Shown here: one piece after another, positions 1 through 8,663 of the stretch
How positions within the stretch are numbered: position 1 is the first letter of the stretch
Layout: each line of letters starts with the position of its first letter
Notes under the pieces: model-generated
What the model was told of the DNA's origin: nothing
The model's database searches: none
What the model saw: only the letters and a program-made list of their open reading frames with translations
Position numbers and translations under genes: made by a program
Source of the DNA: an uncultured Aquimarina sp.
GTDB taxonomy: Bacteria > Bacteroidota > Bacteroidia > Flavobacteriales > Flavobacteriaceae
Reading direction: 5' to 3'
Assembly: GCA_947503835.1 (NCBI GenBank)
Contig: CANNFM010000018.1
Span: 1-64,000, forward strand
DNA length: 64,000 nucleotides

Positions 1-249
1 TCTCTCGTCACTGGCAGGAGCTATTTGTATAGTATGTAACGATCTCTCGTCACTGGCAGGAGCTATTTGTATAGTATGTAACGATCTCTCGTCACTGGCA
101 GGAGCTATTTGTATAGTATATAACGAGCTCTCGTCACTGGCAGGAGCTATTTGTATAGTATATAACGAGCTCTCGTCACTGGCAGGAGCTATTTGCATAG
201 TATACAACGAGCCCTCGCACCCCTGCAGGAGTTATTTACATGATTGATA
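1..249. repeat. 42-bp tandem repeat array, truncated by the window edge
   Basis: Five consecutive 42-bp units start at 1, 43, 85, 127 and 169. Each contains CTCGTCACTGGCAGGAGC followed by an AT-rich half. A sixth, degenerate unit begins at 211 (CCCTCGCACCCCTGCAGGAG). Units 1-2, 3-4 and 5 differ only at a few positions, so the array has expanded recently. There are no spacers, so it is not a CRISPR array, and no long ORF runs through it. The array probably continues to the left of the window. The stretch 250-364 between the array and the peptidase start is AT-rich and shows no recognisable feature. Confidence 0.9.
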
Positions 250-364
250 AAGAGGTTTTTTATGTGTTTTTTAAAAAAATTTGAATTTGAATAGGTGTTG
301 TACTTATCATAGATATAAGAGAAGGTATGATTTTTGTTGTATTTTAGATAAAAAAGAATACCCT

Positions 365-1177
365 ATGAAAAATATTGCTCTGCTTGTCTTTTGTCTTTTT
401 CCAATGCTTACCCAATCGCAAGATAATTTCAAGCTTTATTATGAAGAAACTGATAATGGGTTTAGGATACTGGCCGATAATGATGAGTATAGTCCGGTTT
501 CCGCAAAAATAGATTTCAGATTAGAAAACCTAAACTCTACCAATGGTGATCATAAGGTTTTTGTGGTCCCTGCCAGAACTAAAAAATATACCATTACAGA
601 TCTCAATGTAATAGACCGTAAGAAAAGAATAAAACTAGGGTATGAATCCACGTATAATCATGGTGATCACAATCAAAAAAAATACGATGCCGATTTTAAG
701 TACTATTTACCATATGGGAAAGGAGCAACATTTTGGCTTTCGCAAGGATATAACGGCAGCACTTCTCATCAAGGAGAAAATGCTTTAGATTTTAAAATGC
801 CCATGGGAACAAAGATTTATACTGCACGAGAAGGAGTTGTGGTTGATCTAGAAGAGAGTTTTAGTAAAAGCTGTACCACTGCAGAATGTGCTAAATACAA
901 CAACTTCATATTGGTATATCATAACGATGGTACCTTTGCAGAGTATACCCATATCAAGAAAAATGGAGCAAGTGTTACGATTGGAGATCAAGTAAAAATC
1001 GGACAGTTTATAGGATACAGCGGTGATGTAGGATGGGCTACGGGACCACATCTTCATTTTATTGTTTTTTTACAACGATTAAAAGATAGAGAAACTTTAA
1101 AAACAAAGTTTTTGACAGGAAAAGGCAGTAAAGCAATACAACTTACCGAAAAGGAACAATATACTAGAGAATATTGA
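365..1177 (+). CDS. Secreted M23 (LytM-like) metallopeptidase
   Basis: A 270-residue protein with a signal peptide at 1-19 (ending TQSQ) and a C-terminal M23 peptidase domain. The zinc and catalytic signature is complete: H135 and D142 (HQGENALD), H196 (YTHIKK), and the H229-x-H231 pair in GPHLHF. By family this is a zinc endopeptidase cutting peptidoglycan cross-links or glycine-rich peptides in the periplasm or outside the cell. The N-terminal ~100 residues are beta-rich and not recognised. An upstream in-frame start at 281 would place 28 charged and cysteine-rich residues before the signal peptide, so ATG 365 is preferred. It appears monocistronic, followed by an inverted repeat at 1220-1272. 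Exact substrate is unknown. Confidence 0.88.
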   Translation: MKNIALLVFCLFPMLTQSQDNFKLYYEETDNGFRILADNDEYSPVSAKIDFRLENLNSTNGDHKVFVVPARTKKYTITDLNVIDRKKRIKLGYESTYNHGDHNQKKYDADFKYYLPYGKGATFWLSQGYNGSTSHQGENALDFKMPMGTKIYTAREGVVVDLEESFSKSCTTAECAKYNNFILVYHNDGTFAEYTHIKKNGASVTIGDQVKIGQFIGYSGDVGWATGPHLHFIVFLQRLKDRETLKTKFLTGKGSKAIQLTEKEQYTREY

Positions 1178-1219
1178 TTTAGAATAGATATTTAGATAGA
1201 AAACATAAAGACTAATTGT

Positions 1220-1272
1220 AGACCTCACAGATTGGTTACTGAGTTTATCGAAGTACAAAACCTGTGAGGTCT
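1220..1272. repeat. Inverted repeat with GACCTCACAG arms
   Basis: The arms AGACCTCACAG (1220-1230) and CTGTGAGGTCT (1262-1272) are perfectly complementary over 11 bp around a 31-nt loop. Almost the same arms recur at 10475-10509 after an unrelated gene, so this is a dispersed intergenic element that may also act as a terminator or mRNA-stabilising hairpin. Confidence 0.7.
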
Positions 1273-1332
1273 TATTCGTTCTAATATGGTATAATCTTTA
1301 TAACTTTATATCGATAAACAACTCGTAGGCAC

Positions 1333-1935
1333 ATGCTACATTTTGACTTTTCAAAAAACTATATTTTAGAGGATGATGTTGTGCAATTACGTCCTTTGAA
1401 AGTTGAAGATGTATCTCATTTATTAGATATTGCAAATGAACCTGGTATTTGGGAGTATTCTTTTGTTAATGGAGAAGGTGAAGAAAACCTAACAGCCTAT
1501 ATTAAATCTGCAATAGACCAGAGAAATGCCAAAAAAGAATACCCTTTTGTAGTTTATGATAAGATTAAAAAGCAATATGCAGGTAGTACCCGTTATTGTG
1601 AAATAACACCTGCTTTATCGGCAATTCGCTTGGGATACATATGGTATGGCAAAGCATTTAGAGGAACAGGGCTAAATAAACATTGTAAATATCTACTGTT
1701 TCAATTTGCTTTTGAGACTATGGGAGCAGAACGAATAGGCATGGGAGCTTATATTGAAAATACAATAAGTATTGGCGCCATGAAAAGCGTAGGATGCAAA
1801 GAAGAAGGAATCCTAAGAGGTATTTTTCCGGCTCTGGATGGAAAAGGTCGCACCGATGGTGTTCTACTTAGTATTCTTAAAGATGAATGGTTAACCGAAG
1901 AAAAAATAAAGCTACAAGCCAAGCTTAGACAATAG
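1333..1935 (+). CDS. GNAT family N-acetyltransferase, RimJ/RimL type
   Basis: A 200-residue protein with the layout of RimJ/RimL-like GNAT enzymes: an N-terminal strand VQLRPLKVEDV, the central IRLGYIWYGKAFRGTGLNK region that carries the acetyl-CoA pyrophosphate-binding loop (R-G-T-G), and a C-terminal NTISIGAMKSVGCKEEGILR segment typical of motif B. By family it transfers acetyl from acetyl-CoA to an amine, such as a protein N-terminus or small molecule. The substrate cannot be told. ATG 1333 is the first in-frame start. A mutated copy of this gene's last ten codons is found downstream at 5095-5130, left by the tandem duplication described in the findings. Confidence 0.85.
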   Translation: MLHFDFSKNYILEDDVVQLRPLKVEDVSHLLDIANEPGIWEYSFVNGEGEENLTAYIKSAIDQRNAKKEYPFVVYDKIKKQYAGSTRYCEITPALSAIRLGYIWYGKAFRGTGLNKHCKYLLFQFAFETMGAERIGMGAYIENTISIGAMKSVGCKEEGILRGIFPALDGKGRTDGVLLSILKDEWLTEEKIKLQAKLRQ

Positions 1936-2077
1936 TATATTCTTCCAGAAAAGAAGTGATTTATAGTTAAGAATAGGATTTATTACAAAAAATTGGGTAT
2001 TCTTATTGTTAAACGTATTGATTTATAGATGATTCTTTTTTATTTTAGGAAGCACGAATTGTTTTAAATATGGTATT

Positions 2078-5053
2078 ATGAGAATTAGAGGGCTTTTGTT
2101 TTTGGTATTTTTTTTGGCAACTACACTAATTTCATACAGTCAGTATGAAGTACTAGTAGATGCTTTTGTGCTTAATCAGGAAACAAATAAACCGATTCCT
2201 TATATAAATGTCGGTTTCGTCGATAAGGGAGTGGGTACAGTCACTAATAAAAATGGAAGATTTTATTTGCGTTATGATGAAGACGAAATCCAAGATAACG
2301 ATACCCTACAATTTTCGGGTATTGGATACGAACCGCTACACTTTACTTATAAACAACTTTATAATACATTACACGGTAGTAATAAAATCTATCTTAAACC
2401 CTTAGATATCAATAATTACGAATCTTTTGGAGAGGGTAAACAAGAAACCTTGGGATATATAACGTATGATTCAGATGTTCAGGCATATTGGAGGGATAGA
2501 AATGCACTCGGAAGTCAAATAGCAGCTTTTATAAGATCACCAAAAACAAATACAAAACTATTAAGCCTAAAATTTAATGTGGTTGAAAATACTGCAGACA
2601 GTTTGTTGGTTAGAGTTAATATCTTTAAAAATGATCATGGTGCTGTCGGTGCTAATATAGTTACTGATAATATCTATCATACTATTACTCGAAAAAATGG
2701 AGAAGAAATTATCGACCTTTCTGCCCATAACATAATTGCTGATGGAGATTTTATGGCAAGTATTGAACTTGTTAAAGTCTATGGTATGAATTTCCGTTTT
2801 GCAGTATCGGGTAGTAGACTTGGGCATTCTTTTATTAAAAATGCAAGTCAGGATCGTTGGCATTTTAGAAAAAATGTTGGAGTTGCCTTCAAAATCGAAA
2901 CCCTAAATCCATTATCACTGGATACATCTAGCGAGTATGAAAAGCCAAAACATATTACAATGTATTGGGATACATCGCTCTCTATGCAAAATAGAAACAT
3001 TGAAAAAGAAGTAATGTTTCTTGAGAATTTCTTTGCTCAGATTATAAAAACAAAGGTGGATTTGATTATGTTTTCTAATCAATCCTCTAAAACCAGAACC
3101 TTCATGATCCAAAATGGAGAAAGTACAGATTTGATTAATGAAATTAAAGCGGTTAAATATAACGGAGCTACAAATTTTTCAACCCTTTTTAAAGAGCATA
3201 ATAAGACAGATCAATATCTGGTGTTTACGGACGGAAATTATAATTTTGGAAAACCAGAATTCATCTATAATGCACCTGTTTTTTACATTAGTAGTACCAT
3301 AGATGCTAATCATTCAGAATTGCAACAGGCTGCACATTTTACAGGTGGTAAATATGTAAATCTTTCAAAAACAGAACCACAAGAAGCGTTAACGCATATT
3401 TTTAATGAACGGGATGATCCAATAGTATATAAGATTGAAGAGTCATCGCAAGTAGTTAAAGGTTTGGTCATATCCGAAAATATTCCGGTAGAAGGGTGTA
3501 AAGTTTTTGTAAAAGGAACACTCATCGCAGCAGAAACTGATAGTAATGGTGATTTCAGTATTAAAGCCGAAGCAGATCAGGTGCTATCTTTTCAACATTT
3601 TAGTATGAAAAGTAAAGAGATACTGCTTGATGATTCGAAAGCTCTAAGTATAGAGCTTACTCCAAAGTACGAGAAACTTAGTGAAGTAACTCTAAAACAA
3701 AAAAAGAATGATAAACCCGAAAGAAAAATCTACCTGGGTAATAATGAGATGCAAAAAAGAAGGATGGGGGTTATTGCCTATATGATAACCAAAGAAGAGT
3801 TTGCACCATCTGCTCTTCATTTTATAGATCTTCTTAAAGGTAAATTTCCTTCAGTTCGGATATTCGGTTTTGGAGATGCAGCCAAGATTTTAGTTCGAGG
3901 ACAAAATACAATTTTGGGAGATAATGATCCACTATTTGTAATTGATGGTGCTATTCAGACTAGACCTCCTTTTTATTTATTACCCACTATGATTGAAAGT
4001 ATAACTTTGATTCCTGGGCTTTCGGGAACTACATTGTATGGTGCACGAGCAAGAAATGGGGTTTTTATTATCAAAACTAACATGGTGCCTTCTTTAGCAT
4101 CTGATAACGAGTCAAAAAATACTCTTTTAGTTAAAGGGAATGATTATAATGAATCCACCTTTTTGTTAAATCCCAACCTAAACAGGCCAGCATATCTTGA
4201 TCGGTTATGGGAAAGTACTAGTTATGCTAACGCTTTAGAGATATATTATGAACTTAGAGTAGCACATATAAATGAAGTACCTTTTTATGTTTTTTGTTCT
4301 GAATATTTTAAACGCTGGAATCCAAAATTTTCAATCGAGGTAATCTCTAATTTAGCCGAGATAGTTGAAGATAATTATTGGGTATTAAGAACCCTGGCAT
4401 TTTCGTTGGAAGAAAGGGGAGATATTCAAAAGGCATTAATTGTTTATGAAGATCTATTTGCCTTAAGGCCAAATTTTGCGCAGTCTTATCTCGATTTGGG
4501 ACGAATATATAAGGAGAATAAAGAATATGCAAAAGCATATAACATGTATAAAAAAACGTTAGAAGAATTTCAATACATAGAAGGGTTAGCTGAAGTTCAA
4601 AAACAAGTAAAATCAGAGCTGCAGTATTTGTTAAACCATCATCGTTTACATATACCATACAATGATATCCCTACAGAGCTTTTGGTCGTAAAAGGGGTGC
4701 CTGTTCGTATAGTTTTCGATTGGAATGATCCGCAAGCCGAGTTTGAATTTCAATTTGTAACTCCAGAAAAAAAATATCAAAAATGGGTACGTCGATTTGA
4801 TGATTCTAAAGAATCTATGATGCAGGAGGTAAAACACGGCATTACTTCAAAGGAGTTTATTGTCGATAATTCGGTTCCGGGAGAATGGAGAGTAAACATA
4901 CAATCTTATGATGACGTTTCTAAAGTAAATCCTACGTTCATGAAATATACTATCTACAGAAACTTTGGCTTACCTGAAGAGACTAAGGAGGTGAAATTCA
5001 TAAAACTCTATGGTCAAAAAGAAAAAGTAACATTGGATAAGTTTTCTATATAA
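2078..5053 (+). CDS. Carboxypeptidase-regulatory-like / vWA-like / TonB-plug-like / TPR surface protein, copy A
   Basis: A 991-residue exported protein with a signal peptide at 1-22. Visible parts in order: a CarboxypepD-regulatory-like beta domain (~24-105); a beta-rich segment (~125-275); a von Willebrand A-like domain (~290-450) with a MIDAS-type set D298-x-S300-x-S302, T365 and D385; a second carboxypeptidase-regulatory-like domain (~458-530); a TonB-receptor plug-like segment (~575-668, including PLFVIDG and YGARARNGVFIIKT); TPR-like helices (~775-860); and a C-terminal beta domain. No outer-membrane barrel follows the plug, so it is not a working TonB-dependent transporter. It is paralogous to the next gene. 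Function is unknown; a metal-dependent surface interaction via the vWA-like domain is inference. Confidence 0.8.
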   Translation: MRIRGLLFLVFFLATTLISYSQYEVLVDAFVLNQETNKPIPYINVGFVDKGVGTVTNKNGRFYLRYDEDEIQDNDTLQFSGIGYEPLHFTYKQLYNTLHGSNKIYLKPLDINNYESFGEGKQETLGYITYDSDVQAYWRDRNALGSQIAAFIRSPKTNTKLLSLKFNVVENTADSLLVRVNIFKNDHGAVGANIVTDNIYHTITRKNGEEIIDLSAHNIIADGDFMASIELVKVYGMNFRFAVSGSRLGHSFIKNASQDRWHFRKNVGVAFKIETLNPLSLDTSSEYEKPKHITMYWDTSLSMQNRNIEKEVMFLENFFAQIIKTKVDLIMFSNQSSKTRTFMIQNGESTDLINEIKAVKYNGATNFSTLFKEHNKTDQYLVFTDGNYNFGKPEFIYNAPVFYISSTIDANHSELQQAAHFTGGKYVNLSKTEPQEALTHIFNERDDPIVYKIEESSQVVKGLVISENIPVEGCKVFVKGTLIAAETDSNGDFSIKAEADQVLSFQHFSMKSKEILLDDSKALSIELTPKYEKLSEVTLKQKKNDKPERKIYLGNNEMQKRRMGVIAYMITKEEFAPSALHFIDLLKGKFPSVRIFGFGDAAKILVRGQNTILGDNDPLFVIDGAIQTRPPFYLLPTMIESITLIPGLSGTTLYGARARNGVFIIKTNMVPSLASDNESKNTLLVKGNDYNESTFLLNPNLNRPAYLDRLWESTSYANALEIYYELRVAHINEVPFYVFCSEYFKRWNPKFSIEVISNLAEIVEDNYWVLRTLAFSLEERGDIQKALIVYEDLFALRPNFAQSYLDLGRIYKENKEYAKAYNMYKKTLEEFQYIEGLAEVQKQVKSELQYLLNHHRLHIPYNDIPTELLVVKGVPVRIVFDWNDPQAEFEFQFVTPEKKYQKWVRRFDDSKESMMQEVKHGITSKEFIVDNSVPGEWRVNIQSYDDVSKVNPTFMKYTIYRNFGLPEETKEVKFIKLYGQKEKVTLDKFSI

Positions 5054-5066
5054 AACCTAATATATG

Positions 5067-5130
5067 AAAAACAAAAACTCAAAATATCATGATCAAAAAA
5101 ATAAAGCTACAAATCAAGCTTAGGAAATAA
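5067..5130 (+). pseudogene. Duplication-junction fossil: DUF885 5' end fused to GNAT 3' end
   Basis: Bases 5067-5100 match the leader and first codons of the DUF885 gene (8642-8676, including ATGATCAAAAAA). Bases 5095-5130 match the last codons of the GNAT gene (1900-1935). The join lies in a shared A-run (AAAAAAT). Read from ATG 5089 it encodes the 13-residue chimera MIKKIKLQIKLRK, in frame with both parents. It is the scar of a tandem duplication that produced the two large paralogues, and unlikely to be a functional gene. Confidence 0.8.
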
Positions 5131-5271
5131 TATATTCTTCCAGAAAAGAAGTGATTTGTATTTAAGAATAGGATTTATCCCCAAAAATTAACTATCCTTA
5201 ACGTTAAACTTGTTGATTTACAGGTGATTGTTTTTTATTTTAGGAAACATGAATTGTTTAAATCAGGCGTT

Positions 5272-8253
5272 ATGAGAAATAGAGGGCTTTTGTTTTTGGT
5301 ATTTTTTTTGACAACTACACTAATTTCATACAGTCAGTATGAAGTGCTAATAGATGCTTTTGTGCTTAATCAGGAAACAAATAAACCAGTTCCTTATGCT
5401 AATATTGGTTTTGTCGATAAAGGCGTTGGTACCGTAAGTACCAAAAATGGGAGATTTTATGTACGCTATGATGAAGAAGATATTAACGATAATGATATAA
5501 TACAATTTTCTGGTATTGGTTATAAGACAGTAAGTTACCCATATGATCAACTTTTTGAGATGCTTAATACCAGCAATAAAATCTTCTTAGAACCTTCAAA
5601 AATAAATACAAATGTGGCTTATGAATCTTTTAAAGAAAGCAAACTAGATTCTATAGGATACATTACATACGATTCGGATGTATTGGCATATTGGCGCGAT
5701 AAAAACGCATTAGGTAGCCAAATAGGAGCTTTTATTAGATCATCCAGGAAAAATACGAAACTCTTAAATTTAAAATTTAATATAATAGAGAACACAGCAG
5801 ATAGTCTTTTAGTACGTGTTAATGTATATAAAAACAACAATGGTAGACCCGGAACTAATATAGTAACAGACAATATTTATCATACAGTTTCTAGAAAAGA
5901 AGGAGAAGAAACCATTGATTTATCATCACATAATGTAGTGGTTAATGAAGATTTTATTGCTGGTATTGAACTTATCAAAGTCTATGGTGAGAATTTGCGA
6001 TTTGCAATCGCAGGTAGTAGAATAGGGCATTCATTTATAAAAAATGTAAGCCAAGATAGTTGGAGGTTTCAAAAAAATGCGGGAGTTGCTTTTAAGATTC
6101 ATACCGTAAATCCTTTATCGACGTATGCATCTAATGAACGTGATAAACCTAAACATGTTACCATGTATTGGGATACATCGCTTTCTATGCAAAATAGAGA
6201 TATTAACAAAGAAATTCGATTTCTTGAAGAGTACTTTTCTAGAATCGTGAATGTAAAAGTAGATTTGGTCACTTTTTCTAATACATCGGCAAAAACCAAA
6301 ACATTTGTAATCGAAAATGGAAGTGGTACAGGTTTGATTAATGAGATTAGAGCAATCAAATATAATGGGGCTACCAATTTTTCAACACTCTTTAAAGAAA
6401 ATAAGAGTACAGATCAATATCTGGTATTTACAGACGGGAATTATAATTATGGGAAACCCGAATTTGCCTATCACGTACCGGTTTTTTATGTGACTAGTAC
6501 AATGAACTCGAATCACAGAGAATTACAACAATCGGCAAGTTTCACAAATGGATTATATGTAAACCTATTAAAAACAGATCCTATAGCCGCATTAGATTAC
6601 GTTTTTAACACGACAGAAGATCCACTGATATACAATTTAGAAGAACCTTCAGAAGTGGTTAAAGGTATTGTATTATCAGAAGATGATACCCCGGTTCAAG
6701 GCTGCAGAATATTAGTAAACGGAACTTTACTACATAGCGAAACTAATAAAGATGGAGTTTTTTATGTAAATGCTAAAGAAGGTGATATGTTAGCGTTGAC
6801 CCATTTTGGTTTTGAAGACATGGAGATTTTAATAGATGTTCCCGAGGATATTAAAATCAATCTTAAACCTAAGTATAATGCATTAGGTCAGGTAAGAGTA
6901 AGCAGTAAAGATAATGATGGTTCAAAAAAAATGATTGATTTAGGAGGAATGAAAAAAGAAAAACAAAGGCTTGGATTTGCTGCGTATACCCTTACTAAAG
7001 ATAAATTCCTTCAGTCTGCTATTTTCTTACCAGATCTTTTAAGAGCTCAGTTTCCGGCAGTTACAATTCGTAACAATCGAATTTTTAATAGTCGTTCAAT
7101 TTCTTCCAATGCTTGTTCGACCCCTTTATTTGTTATAGATGGTATTCCATTCAATGGTGTGCCAGTGCACATACTTCCTCCAATGATTGAAAGCATTACA
7201 TTTGTACCTGGTTTTTCAGGCACGATACAATACGGACCATTAGCCAGAAATGGGGTATTTTATATAAAAACTATACTATTTGCTAATAATAAAGCATCTC
7301 AAAATATAGAGTATGATAATTTTATAGAAACTGCAAAAAATTATTCACATCCAAAATTAACCTATAATTTCGATAAAAAGAGGCCTAAATATTTAAATAC
7401 ATTAGTGAGCAGTAAGACGTATAAAGAAGCTGTAGACCAGTATTTTGAATTAATACAGTATCATGGAAAAAAGGCAGCTTTTTTCATACATAGTTTCGAG
7501 TATTTTAAAAAGTGGAATGAGAATTTTTCTAGAGAAGTAGTATCTAGTTTAATTGAAATTTCTAATCGTAAAGATTATGAAGCGTTGAGAGCATTAGCCT
7601 TTAGATTAGAAGAGCTAGGTGATCAAGAAAGTGCTTTGCTCGTATATGAAAATATTTTTGAAATTCGACCTAATTATGCACAATCATATCTTGATCTAGC
7701 CAGAACATATAAAGAAAATAAGAGATATCAGGATGCTTTCGAGATCTATAAAATAATGCTTCAGAATAAAGAAAGTGATATTGATTTCACACCACTTTTA
7801 TCTCAGGTAAAATCTCAAATTCAACACTTATTAAATAATCATCGAGTACAAGTCTCATATGCCGATGTACCGACAAAGCTTCTTGTTGTAAAAAGTACTC
7901 CTGTTCGCATAGTTTTTGATTGGAACGATCCAGATGCAGAATTTGTGCTTCAGTTTGTTAATCCCAAAATGAGATATTATGAATGGTCTAATCAATCCGA
8001 AGAGAACAAAGCTTCCTTTAAAGAAGAAACGAACAATAGAGCTTTGTCTAAAGAATTCATTATCGAAAAATCATTTGAAGGGGAATGGGTTGTAAACCTT
8101 AATGTAAATAGAAAAACGACTAAATCATCAAAGTCGTTTCTCAAATATACTATTTATACTAATTATGGATTACCCAATGAGACAAAGGAGATGAAATTTA
8201 TAAAACTTCATGATCAAAAAGAAAAGATGACCTTAGATACGTTTTCGATATAA
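5272..8253 (+). CDS. Carboxypeptidase-regulatory-like / vWA-like / TonB-plug-like / TPR surface protein, copy B
   Basis: A 993-residue paralogue of the preceding gene, co-linear along its whole length and with a nearly identical signal peptide (RGLLFLVFFL). The vWA-like MIDAS residues are kept (DTSLSMQNR, GATNFSTLF, FTDGNYNYG), as are the plug-like segment (PLFVIDGIPF, ARNGVFYIKT) and the C-terminal TPR and beta regions. The 140 bp upstream is also homologous to that before copy A. ATG 5272 matches the start of copy A; an earlier GTG at 5224 lies in the homologous non-coding leader and is rejected. Divergence is highest in the middle (~residues 520-560) and the plug, and low in the vWA-like part. 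No barrel is present. Function is unknown. Confidence 0.8.
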   Translation: MRNRGLLFLVFFLTTTLISYSQYEVLIDAFVLNQETNKPVPYANIGFVDKGVGTVSTKNGRFYVRYDEEDINDNDIIQFSGIGYKTVSYPYDQLFEMLNTSNKIFLEPSKINTNVAYESFKESKLDSIGYITYDSDVLAYWRDKNALGSQIGAFIRSSRKNTKLLNLKFNIIENTADSLLVRVNVYKNNNGRPGTNIVTDNIYHTVSRKEGEETIDLSSHNVVVNEDFIAGIELIKVYGENLRFAIAGSRIGHSFIKNVSQDSWRFQKNAGVAFKIHTVNPLSTYASNERDKPKHVTMYWDTSLSMQNRDINKEIRFLEEYFSRIVNVKVDLVTFSNTSAKTKTFVIENGSGTGLINEIRAIKYNGATNFSTLFKENKSTDQYLVFTDGNYNYGKPEFAYHVPVFYVTSTMNSNHRELQQSASFTNGLYVNLLKTDPIAALDYVFNTTEDPLIYNLEEPSEVVKGIVLSEDDTPVQGCRILVNGTLLHSETNKDGVFYVNAKEGDMLALTHFGFEDMEILIDVPEDIKINLKPKYNALGQVRVSSKDNDGSKKMIDLGGMKKEKQRLGFAAYTLTKDKFLQSAIFLPDLLRAQFPAVTIRNNRIFNSRSISSNACSTPLFVIDGIPFNGVPVHILPPMIESITFVPGFSGTIQYGPLARNGVFYIKTILFANNKASQNIEYDNFIETAKNYSHPKLTYNFDKKRPKYLNTLVSSKTYKEAVDQYFELIQYHGKKAAFFIHSFEYFKKWNENFSREVVSSLIEISNRKDYEALRALAFRLEELGDQESALLVYENIFEIRPNYAQSYLDLARTYKENKRYQDAFEIYKIMLQNKESDIDFTPLLSQVKSQIQHLLNNHRVQVSYADVPTKLLVVKSTPVRIVFDWNDPDAEFVLQFVNPKMRYYEWSNQSEENKASFKEETNNRALSKEFIIEKSFEGEWVVNLNVNRKTTKSSKSFLKYTIYTNYGLPNETKEMKFIKLHDQKEKMTLDTFSI

Positions 8254-8260
8254 CAATATA

Positions 8261-8511
8261 TTATAATAACCCGTTGTGCATTTAAGAGAAATACTGTAAA
8301 AAAGCGTCAATTCGAGTGTTTCGACTTTAGGAGAAGTGTACTTCGACTGGCTCAGCAGAGCTATCGAGAATAGGATTATTGGTTAAAAAAAGCTATTCTC
8401 GATACCTACCCATCCGGCAGGAGGGCATTTTGTCTTCATTTCATTACGCAAAATACTCGAATTGACGCTTTTTTTGTAATGATTTTCCTAAATGCACAAT
8501 GGGTTATAATA
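8261..8511. repeat. Nested palindromic intergenic element (MITE-like)
   Basis: Three nested inverted repeats fill the gap after the duplicated paralogues. Outer arms are AACCCGTTGTGCATTTA (8268-8284) against TAAATGCACAATGGGTT (8489-8505). Middle arms are AAGCGTCAATTCGAGT (from ~8302) against ACTCGAATTGACGCTT (8455-8470). Inner arms are TATCGAGAATAG (8362-8373) against CTATTCTCGATA (8393-8404). No transposase is encoded. Parts of it, read in reverse, match the repeat cluster at 40357-40985 (order CTCGATAGCTCTGCTGAGC, GTCGAAGTACACTT, CACTCGAA.TGACG). The rest of the gap (8512-8663) holds only the leader of the next gene. Confidence 0.8.
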
Positions 8512-8663
8512 GTATGGTGGTAATTTAGAGTTTGGTGCTTTGTTGGTATATAATTTAATTTTGGCAAACAAAAGTAGTATGTGTTGCTATATTGTTAAGA
8601 GGCATTTCTATTCTGACTAATTTTCCTACCTTTCCTTCCGTAAAAACAAAAACTCACAATATC

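Noticed and set aside
1..249. CRISPR array
   Set aside because: The units are 42 bp and directly adjacent with no unique spacers, and no cas genes are in the window.
5089..5130. Functional 13-residue peptide gene
   Set aside because: Although in frame, every codon is explained as a leftover of the DUF885 start and the GNAT end.
8261..8511. Insertion sequence
   Set aside because: It has inverted arms but no transposase coding capacity, so at most it is a non-autonomous element.
8592..8663. Longer N-terminus of the DUF885 protein from a TTG start
   Set aside because: It would bury the lipoprotein signal 24 residues inside the protein. The duplicated leader fossil at 5067-5100 marks this stretch as non-coding leader.
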